Position numbers and translations under genes: made by a program. Shown piece by piece: positions 5,700-10,001 of a stretch of DNA of 10,001 nt (within the stretch, counting starts at the first letter, position 1; the number at the start of each line of letters is the position of its first letter). The notes beneath the pieces were generated by a model. The model was not told where the DNA came from, searched no databases, and saw nothing but the letters and a program-made list of their open reading frames with translations. Source of the DNA: Pseudomonadota bacterium (GTDB taxonomy: Bacteria > Desulfobacterota > JADFVX01); assembly GCA_015222555.1 (NCBI GenBank), contig JADFVM010000271.1, forward strand, positions 1-10,001, given 5' to 3'.

Positions 5700-7619
5700 C
5701 TAAGCGAGATTTTCCCATCCCGGCGCTCCGAGTTCATAGAGGTTTTTAGCTGTCATTTCTGTAATCGTTTTGGCGATGCCAGTTGAATCTATTCCTAATC
5801 CTTTATAGAGGATATCCTGCTCACCGTGTTCAATGAATTTATCAGGTATGCCCAGCCGCTTTATTTTGATGCTGGACAGTGCTTTTTTCTGCTCCAGAAG
5901 TTCCAGTACGGCGCTTCCGAAACCACCCTGTAGGGCATTCTCTTCAACGGTAATGACCTTCCCTGTCTTTGTCGCTGAAGTAACAATGAGCTGCTCGTCC
6001 AGAGGCTTTACAAAACGGGCATTGATCACTTCAACGCTGATTCCTTTTTCAGCAGACAACCGTGCCGCCTCAAGTGCAGGGTAAACCGTTGAGCCGATAG
6101 CGATGACGGTTATGTCATTCCCTTCTACAAGAAGTTCCCCTGTTCCGATTTCAATTGATGATATTTCACCTGACAGATCGACACCATAACCGTTGCCTCT
6201 CGGATATCTTACAGAAACGGGTGCTTTTGCTTCAACGGCAGTTTTCAGCATGTTTCGAAGCTCACCTTCATCTTTGGGTGCCATAACGATCATATTCGGT
6301 ATATGGCGGAGGAACGAATAATCGAAAATTCCATGATGAGTCGGACCATCGGCGCCGACCAGTCCGCCTCTGTCAATGGCAAAGACAACGGGCAATTTCT
6401 GTAAAGCCACATCGTGTACGATCTGGTCATAGGCTCTTTGCAGAAAGGTGGAATAAATGGCTGCAACGGGCACGAAACCTTCCGTTGCCATACCGGCGGC
6501 AAAGGTGACGGCATGTTGTTCCGCGATGCCCACGTCAAAGTATCTGTCGGGAAACCTCTCGGCAAAGCGGTTCATTCCCGTTCCTTCAGGCATGGCTGCC
6601 GTAATACCGATGATCTTTTCGTTACTTTCAGCAAGACTGATCAAGGTATCGCTAAAGACTTTTGTATAGGAGGGCGGTCCCGGTTTGCTTTTGACCTCCC
6701 CCGTATTGATGTCAAAGGGGCCAATGCCATGAAAGGCAGAGGGCCTTTCTTCAGCAGGGGTATAACCCTTTCCTTTTTTTGTGATGACATGAAAAAGAAT
6801 GGGGCCGTCAACATTTTTGATGTTTTTAAAATGCTGGAAAAGGCTTTCCATATTATGGCCGTCAATGGGGCCAACATATTTAAAGCCAAGCTCTTCAAAG
6901 AGCATTCCTGGCACAACGAGGCCTTTAATAGACTCTTCTACTCTTTTGGCGAATTTGAGCATTGAATCTCCGCCGGGAACGATTTTCAATAAATGCTCTG
7001 TTTCCTTTCTGGCCCGAGTGTAAAGGGCGCCTGTCATTGTTTTACTCAGATAGGATGATAGTGCGCCAACATTGGGGGATATGGACATTTCATTGTCATT
7101 AAGGATAACAATGAGGTTTTTATCGAGATGGCCTGCATGGTTAAGGCCCTCAAAGGCAAGGCCAGCTGTCATGGAACCGTCTCCTATAACAGCGATGACC
7201 CTGTTATCTCCTCCTTTAATATCCCGTGCCGCCACCATTCCCAGTGCGGCAGATATTGAGGTTGAACTGTGACCGGTGCCAAAGCTATCATATTTACTTT
7301 CACTTCGCTTTGGAAAACCGCTGAGCCCCTTATATTGTCTTAGTGTAGGGAAATCCTTTCGCCGTCCTGTCAACATTTTATGGGCATAGGCTTGATGTCC
7401 CACGTCCCAGATGATTTTATCGGCCGGTGTATCGAACTTGTAATGGAGCGCGATGGTCAGTTCAATGACGCCCAAAGTAGACCCGAGATGTCCCCCCGTC
7501 TTTGAAACGTTCTCAATGATTTCATCCCGAATCTCCTGGGCCAGCTGAAGGAGTTCAGAGCTGTCGAGCTTTCTGAGGTCTTCAGGGCTGTTTATTTTAT
7601 GAAGCAGATTTTCCGACAT
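5700..7619 (-). CDS. dxs: 1-deoxy-D-xylulose-5-phosphate synthase
   Basis: A cytosolic thiamine-diphosphate enzyme that condenses pyruvate and glyceraldehyde 3-phosphate with loss of CO2. It commits carbon to the MEP isoprenoid pathway and also supplies thiamine and pyridoxal precursors. The 639-residue length is typical. Catalytic and cofactor residues are in place: H44 in GGHLGS, DVGHQAY at 72-78, GTGHSSTS at 114-121, the cofactor-Mg motif GDGSMTAG at 146-153 completed by N174 and N176, E367 in GIAEQH (activation of thiamine), and DRGGLVGADGPTHHG at 416-430 in the pyrimidine-domain active site. The C-terminal transketolase domain is complete to the stop. The Shine-Dalgarno AGGAT (7635-7631) overlaps the TAG stop codon of ispA, with the ATG 11 bases further on, which suggests translational coupling. 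The next gene, tlyA, begins after a longer gap. Confidence 0.97.
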   Translation of the reverse strand: MSENLLHKINSPEDLRKLDSSELLQLAQEIRDEIIENVSKTGGHLGSTLGVIELTIALHYKFDTPADKIIWDVGHQAYAHKMLTGRRKDFPTLRQYKGLSGFPKRSESKYDSFGTGHSSTSISAALGMVAARDIKGGDNRVIAVIGDGSMTAGLAFEGLNHAGHLDKNLIVILNDNEMSISPNVGALSSYLSKTMTGALYTRARKETEHLLKIVPGGDSMLKFAKRVEESIKGLVVPGMLFEELGFKYVGPIDGHNMESLFQHFKNIKNVDGPILFHVITKKGKGYTPAEERPSAFHGIGPFDINTGEVKSKPGPPSYTKVFSDTLISLAESNEKIIGITAAMPEGTGMNRFAERFPDRYFDVGIAEQHAVTFAAGMATEGFVPVAAIYSTFLQRAYDQIVHDVALQKLPVVFAIDRGGLVGADGPTHHGIFDYSFLRHIPNMIVMAPKDEGELRNMLKTAVEAKAPVSVRYPRGNGYGVDLSGEISSIEIGTGELLVEGNDITVIAIGSTVYPALEAARLSAEKGISVEVINARFVKPLDEQLIVTSATKTGKVITVEENALQGGFGSAVLELLEQKKALSSIKIKRLGIPDKFIEHGEQDILYKGLGIDSTGIAKTITEMTAKNLYELGAPGWENLA

Positions 7620-7633
7620 GTCTGTTTGTGATC

Positions 7634-8527
7634 CTATGATTTGCGATTAACAATAAAACGGGCTATCTCCCTTAATGGATCGGCCTTTTCATCAAATTCT
7701 TTTAAACTCTCAATGGACGCTTCCAGAAGCTCTGCCGCCCTTAGCTTGGCCTCTCTCAAGCCCAGAAGCGATGGATAGGTTGCTTTTCCTCTCGCTTCAT
7801 CACTGCCGGCGTCTTTGCCGATGGTTTCCGTGTTTCCCGTGACATCAAGAATATCATCAGCTATCTGAAAGGCCAGACCGATGAGTTCACCATATTTGAC
7901 AAGGGCATTAAGCTCCTTTTTATTTGCGCCTCCAAGCTTTGCTCCCACCTTGATGGCCGCCAGAATAAGGGCACCCGTTTTATGGGTATGGATGAATTCA
8001 AGGGTGGGGAAGTCTACTGACTTACTTCCTTCCGCTTCCATATCGGCAAGCTGACCACCCACCATGCCACCGGCACCGGAGGCCCTTGCAATGTCATTAA
8101 TGACCTCAATGTTTACAGCCGGATCAATGTTAGTAAAAAGCGCTTTTCTGCTCAGTATCTCAAAGGCGGCCGTTAAAAGAGCATCTCCTGCCAGGATGGC
8201 CGTCGCCTCATCAAAGGCGATATGACATGTCGCCTTTCCTCGCCTGAAGTCATCGTTGTCCATGGCGGGAAGATCGTCATGTATGAGGGAATAGGTGTGT
8301 ATCAATTCAAGGGCGCATGCGGCAGGCATGACCTTCTTGCTTTCCCCTCCCACCGCTTCACAGGCAGCAATTGCCAGAATCGGCCTTATCCTTTTACCGC
8401 CCGCCTCCAGACTGTAATTCATGGCACGGTGAAGATTGTCTGTGAGCGTTTTTCCTCCAGTCATCAATCCTGTCATCGACTCTTCGATGAGTGCTTTATT
8501 ACTTTTAAGGTATTTTTTTATATTCAA
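7634..8527 (-). CDS. ispA: Short-chain polyprenyl diphosphate synthase (farnesyl/geranylgeranyl diphosphate synthase)
   Basis: A cytosolic all-alpha prenyltransferase that adds isopentenyl diphosphate to allylic diphosphates, giving C15 and possibly C20 chains for quinones and undecaprenyl carriers. The 297 residues match the IspA length. Motifs: GGKRIRP at 43-49, the first aspartate-rich motif DDLPAMD at 84-90 (the bacterial DDxxxxD form), GGQLAD at 157-162, KTGAL at 183-187, FQIADDILD at 220-228 with the second aspartate-rich motif, and GKATYPSLLG at 247-256. The reading begins at a TTG; an in-frame stop 15 bases upstream rules out a longer form, and the family's N-terminal helix is already present in the first 17 residues, so the next ATG (codon 18) looks too late. 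No Shine-Dalgarno sequence is visible in the 23-base gap after xseB, so expression may depend on ribosomes leaving xseB. Exact product length cannot be read with certainty. Confidence 0.93.
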   Translation of the reverse strand: MNIKKYLKSNKALIEESMTGLMTGGKTLTDNLHRAMNYSLEAGGKRIRPILAIAACEAVGGESKKVMPAACALELIHTYSLIHDDLPAMDNDDFRRGKATCHIAFDEATAILAGDALLTAAFEILSRKALFTNIDPAVNIEVINDIARASGAGGMVGGQLADMEAEGSKSVDFPTLEFIHTHKTGALILAAIKVGAKLGGANKKELNALVKYGELIGLAFQIADDILDVTGNTETIGKDAGSDEARGKATYPSLLGLREAKLRAAELLEASIESLKEFDEKADPLREIARFIVNRKS

Positions 8528-8537
8528 ATTATTTGAA
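8523..8537. promoter_or_regulatory. 15-base dyad over the ispA start codon
   Basis: TTCAAAT and ATTTGAA (7-bp perfect arms, one central base) straddle the TTG start of ispA. A hairpin with a one-base loop is not sensible, so if it has a role it would be as a protein site on DNA. A chance A+T-rich dyad is just as likely. Confidence 0.15.
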
Positions 8538-8550
8538 CGTTTAGGTGAGG

Positions 8551-8781
8551 TTAGGATTCATTGGGAGTAAAGGGTTCAACTTTTATAGCACCATTTTTAT
8601 CCTTTGACAGAATTTCAACCTTCTTTTCTGCCTTGTCCAGTTTTTCAGAACAAAGGCGTGCCAGTTTGACGCCCTCTTCATAGAGTTTCATAGAGTCTTC
8701 AAGGGAAACCTCTTCACTCTCCAGCCTGGCAACGATATCTTCCAGGTTTTCCAAATCTTTTTCAAAACTGTCTTTAGCCAT
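8551..8781 (-). CDS. xseB: Exodeoxyribonuclease VII small subunit
   Basis: The small subunit of exonuclease VII, which with the large subunit XseA degrades single-stranded DNA to short oligonucleotides in repair and recombination. The 76-residue protein has the family signature in the usual order: FEKDLENLEDIVARLE at 6-21, then a SLEDSMKLYEEGVKL block at 26-40, then a second helix ending KLDKAEKKVEIL at 47-58, and a polar tail. The start has a good Shine-Dalgarno AAGGGA (8791-8786) four bases upstream. It is the promoter-proximal gene of the xseB-ispA-dxs-tlyA operon. The large-subunit gene xseA, often directly upstream in other bacteria, is not in this window; the adjacent gene upstream is divergent. 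Confidence 0.93.
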   Translation of the reverse strand: MAKDSFEKDLENLEDIVARLESEEVSLEDSMKLYEEGVKLARLCSEKLDKAEKKVEILSKDKNGAIKVEPFTPNES

Positions 8782-8805
8782 ATTATCCCTTGTAAAAAAC
8801 TTTTA

Positions 8806-8835
8806 ATTATAAGTTACCAGGCTCTCTACAGTCAA
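8806..8835 (-). promoter_or_regulatory. Strong sigma70-type promoter of the xseB-ispA-dxs-tlyA operon
   Basis: On the minus strand TTGACT (8835-8830, five of six) is followed after 18 bases by a perfect TATAAT (8811-8806). Transcription should start near 8799, leaving about 18 bases before the xseB ATG, just enough for its Shine-Dalgarno sequence. No other good promoter was seen between the four genes, supporting one transcript. Confidence 0.7.
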
Positions 8836-8861
8836 GAACTATCCCCCTGAAAGGGCCTGCA

Positions 8862-8890
8862 TTGAACTGCCCCCAACATTCTGATAATAT
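8862..8890 (+). promoter_or_regulatory. Possible promoter of the YacP-like gene
   Basis: TTGAAC at 8862-8867 is 17 bases from TAATAT at 8885-8890 (four of six each); GATAAT at 8883-8888 is a better -10 match with a short 15-base spacer. If used, transcription would begin near 8897 and the mRNA leader would include the hairpin at 8923-8940. The match is weak. Confidence 0.35.
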
Positions 8891-8909
8891 AGAACTGTTG
8901 CTTTTATTT

Positions 8910-8953
8910 GTCATTGCGAGGAGTCCCGCAGCAGCGGGACGACGCGGCAATCC
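8910..8953. repeat. GTCATTGCGAG-type palindromic repeat
   Basis: A nested hairpin: ATTGC (8913-8917) pairs with GCAAT (8947-8951), and inside it GTCCCGC (8923-8929) pairs with GCGGGAC (8934-8940) around the loop AGCA. Elements opening GTCATTGCGAG and closing GGCAATCC are familiar to me as dispersed intergenic repeats in several bacterial genomes, including Deltaproteobacteria. This copy is in the leader of the YacP-like gene and creates a false upstream in-frame start at 8908. Confidence 0.6.
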
Positions 8954-9006
8954 ATAAGACCAACTTTGCCAGCAAAGACAATGAACAGAATTCTTCGGAG
9001 TGCTAT

Positions 9007-9531
9007 ATGTCAACACGCATAGTCATAGACGGTTATAATGTGATTCGTCAGTCAGGCCAGCTTATCGATCTTGAAGCGATAGCGCTGGAAGAGGGGAGGC
9101 TGGGGCTCATTCAACTCCTTGCCGCCTATAAGAAGTTGAAGGGCCACGCCATTACCGTCGTTTTTGATGGCTGGCAGTCTGACAATATCGGATCATCGAG
9201 GGAGAAGATCCAGGGAATCGACATCATCTACAGCGGGCGGGGAGAAAAGGCTGATGAAATAATAAAAAGAATGGTTGATCATATGGGTGACAAGGTGGTT
9301 GTTGTTACCTCCGACAGGGAGATCGTCAAGCATGCAGAAAAAAGAGGTGCTGTGGTCATTCCTTCGCCTGAGTTTGAAATAAAGGTGCGGATGTCAGCCT
9401 CCGGCGATGATGATATTTATTTCATGGAAGAAGAGGACCATGAACCTAGAATAGGAACAAAAAAGAAGGGGCCTGCAAGAAAGCTTTCAAAGGTGGAGAG
9501 AAAAAAGAAGAGTCAGATGGAAAAGCTTTAG
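9007..9531 (+). CDS. yacP: NYN-domain protein of the YacP/Rae1 family (putative ribonuclease)
   Basis: A 174-residue cytosolic protein with a PIN-like NYN nuclease fold; the Bacillus relative Rae1 (YacP) cleaves mRNA at the ribosomal A site, so an RNA-cleaving role is plausible here by homology only. The expected acidic metal-site residues are present: D8 and N11 in IDGYNVI, D54 in VVFDGW, D83 in KADEIIKRMV, and D103 in VVVTSDREI. The C-terminal 24 residues are very lysine/arginine-rich (KKKGPARKLSKVERKKKSQ, 152-170), suitable for contact with RNA or ribosome. The ATG at 9007 is chosen because GGAG at 8997-9000 is correctly spaced and the conserved strand IVIDGYN begins at residue 5; the longer frame from 8908 runs through a repeat element and is not protein-like. 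It is divergent from the xseB operon and followed by a gene-free stretch. Confidence 0.82.
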   Translation: MSTRIVIDGYNVIRQSGQLIDLEAIALEEGRLGLIQLLAAYKKLKGHAITVVFDGWQSDNIGSSREKIQGIDIIYSGRGEKADEIIKRMVDHMGDKVVVVTSDREIVKHAEKRGAVVIPSPEFEIKVRMSASGDDDIYFMEEEDHEPRIGTKKKGPARKLSKVERKKKSQMEKL

Positions 9532-9655
9532 GACTGTGGAGACTTAGAGGTACCCTTGATTGTCAAATCGCTCTACGTAGCCTCACTCGCTCTTGCTGTC
9601 GGCTGTGTCGGGTTGAAATTCAAACCATTAATCATGTTGGGGCTATGCTGCCTCC
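9532..9655. other. Spacer after the YacP-like gene, no gene supported
   Basis: First half of the 254-base spacer between the convergent YacP-like and two-CW genes. A frame starting with TTG at 9556 reads through here as hydrophobic, cysteine-rich residues and on into the repeat at 9656-9741. It lacks a ribosome binding site, and most of its C-terminal half is repeat-encoded, so I do not call it a gene. No terminator with a T-run follows the YacP-like stop before the repeat. Confidence 0.5.
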
Positions 9656-9741
9656 TGTCATTCCCGCACTGCAAGCAGCATAAACTTCGCGGGAATCCAG
9701 CCCCGTGTATATCTGGATTCCGGGTCAGGCCCGGAATGACA
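9656..9741. repeat. GTCATTCC...GGAATGAC palindromic repeat, 86 bases
   Basis: Nine-base perfect terminal inverted repeats TGTCATTCC (9656-9664) and GGAATGACA (9733-9741) enclose further pairings: ATTCCCGC (9660-9667) with GCGGGAAT (9689-9696), GGAATCCAG (9692-9700) with CTGGATTCC (9713-9721), and ATTCCGGG (9717-9724) with CCCGGAAT (9730-9737) over a five-base loop. It can therefore fold as one long hairpin or as two side-by-side hairpins. It contains no coding capacity and looks like a non-autonomous mobile or REP-like element, related to the degenerate copy at 4579-4641. It may also end transcription from either side. Confidence 0.75.
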
Positions 9742-9749
9742 ACTAAATA

Positions 9750-9769
9750 CCCCGCTGCTTACTGCGGGG
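9750..9769. terminator. G+C-rich hairpin between convergent genes, possible terminator
   Basis: CCCCGC (9750-9755) pairs with GCGGGG (9764-9769) over an eight-base loop. It lies 16 bases past the stop of the minus-strand two-CW gene. Flanking T-richness is weak on both strands (TATTTAG reading minus, TTTGTTTTAATT about ten bases on reading plus), so termination is uncertain; it may instead belong to another dispersed hairpin repeat next to the 86-base element. Confidence 0.35.
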
Positions 9770-9785
9770 ATTATCAGAGTTTGTT

Positions 9786-10001
9786 TTAATTCTTATGCAT
9801 GATGAACTTGACTAATCCTTCCTCATGTTTAACTTTGGTGAAAAATTCGCAGGAAAGACATGAGTGTCTCTTCTGGGCAAAACTCCCCTGCACCTGTCCT
9901 CCACAAAGTGTTCCCACAACGTCCCAGCAGATTCTGCCGCCCTTTTCTCCATCATTCAGACTATGGTAAGAGGCGTCATTCGTGGCAGGACAGACGCCCA
10001 G
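9786..10001 (-). CDS. Two-CW-type cysteine-rich protein, C-terminal end (5' end outside window)
   Basis: The minus strand is open from the window edge to a TAA at 9788-9786, giving 71 residues without a start codon, so the gene begins beyond the window. The visible part has the pattern CPA (4-6), GGRICWDVVGTLCGG (21-35), VQGSFAQKRHSCLSCEFF (37-54), K56 and the acidic KHEEG (58-62). Six cysteines (C4, C25, C33, C48, C51 and their spacing, with W26) resemble the 'two-CW' domain seen in small proteins and at the ends of signalling proteins in Desulfobacterota and relatives; the CW pair here is CW at 25-26, and an earlier CW would be expected upstream. The conserved cysteines suggest a metal or Fe-S site, but this is inference. 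Whether it stands alone or is the tail of a larger sensor protein cannot be seen. Five cysteines are in the visible segment. Confidence 0.7.
   Translation of the reverse strand: MGVCPATNDASYHSLNDGEKGGRICWDVVGTLCGGQVQGSFAQKRHSCLSCEFFTKVKHEEGLVKFIMHKN

Noticed and set aside
6414..6965. 183-codon plus-strand frame antisense to dxs
   Set aside because: It lies wholly inside dxs, whose protein motifs are unambiguous; the antisense frame has no recognisable motifs or ribosome binding site.
8908..9006. N-terminal extension of the YacP-like protein by 33 codons
   Set aside because: The extension is translated from the GTCATTGCGAG repeat and lacks a Shine-Dalgarno sequence; the ATG at 9007 has GGAG correctly placed and begins just before the conserved IDGYN strand.
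8807..9016. Minus-strand 69-codon frame upstream of xseB
   Set aside because: It overlaps the operon promoter and the repeat element, reads as low-complexity unconserved sequence, and has no family resemblance.
9556..9789. A 77-codon plus-strand frame starting with TTG and reading hydrophobic, cysteine-rich residues
   Set aside because: No ribosome binding site, and its second half is encoded by the 86-base palindromic repeat and the G+C hairpin; it also runs into the end of the convergent two-CW gene.

Overview
The window looks like chromosomal DNA from a Gram-negative bacterium, most probably a Desulfobacterota (former Deltaproteobacteria) lineage. That assignment rests on inference: LL-diaminopimelate aminotransferase as a lysine/cell-wall enzyme, a C-terminal fragment resembling the 'two-CW' small-protein family, short palindromic repeats starting GTCATTCC or GTCATTGCGAG, and moderate base composition. 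No rRNA, tRNA, CRISPR array, transposase or phage gene was seen. Almost everything is housekeeping metabolism, and I do not see a convincing new multi-gene system.

Layout. (1) 1-853, plus strand: the C-terminal part of the redox chaperone Hsp33 (cut by the window edge) followed by a small helix-hairpin-helix protein of the Cdd1 family. (2) 867-1484, minus: a seven-helix hemolysin III/PAQR membrane protein, convergent with the previous pair and divergent from dapL. (3) 1705-2946, plus: dapL, with a good sigma70-type promoter, an internal Shine-Dalgarno sequence that decides the start, and a rho-independent terminator. (4) 3207-4559, plus: hemY-type protoporphyrinogen oxidase. (5) 4560-4834: a gene-free stretch with two inverted-repeat elements and a run of nine C. 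(6) 8781-4835, minus: an operon xseB-ispA-dxs-tlyA with a near-consensus promoter in front of xseB. (7) 9007-9531, plus: a YacP/Rae1-like NYN-domain ribonuclease, divergent from the operon, with a GTCATTGCGAG hairpin in its leader. (8) 9532-9785: gene-free, with an 86-base GTCATTCC...GGAATGAC element and a G+C-rich hairpin. (9) 9786-10001, minus: the C-terminal end of a two-CW-type cysteine-rich protein, cut by the window edge.

How the genes work together. The minus-strand operon is the clear functional unit. Dxs makes 1-deoxy-D-xylulose 5-phosphate, the entry to the MEP isoprenoid pathway, and IspA condenses the resulting C5 units into farnesyl or geranylgeranyl diphosphate. XseB (exonuclease VII small subunit) and TlyA (rRNA 2'-O-methyltransferase) are traditional operon partners with no obvious pathway link. 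DapL feeds meso-diaminopimelate and lysine synthesis, and HemY feeds heme synthesis; each appears to be its own transcription unit. The repeats sit only between genes, in the three spacers at 4560-4834, 8782-9006 and 9532-9785.
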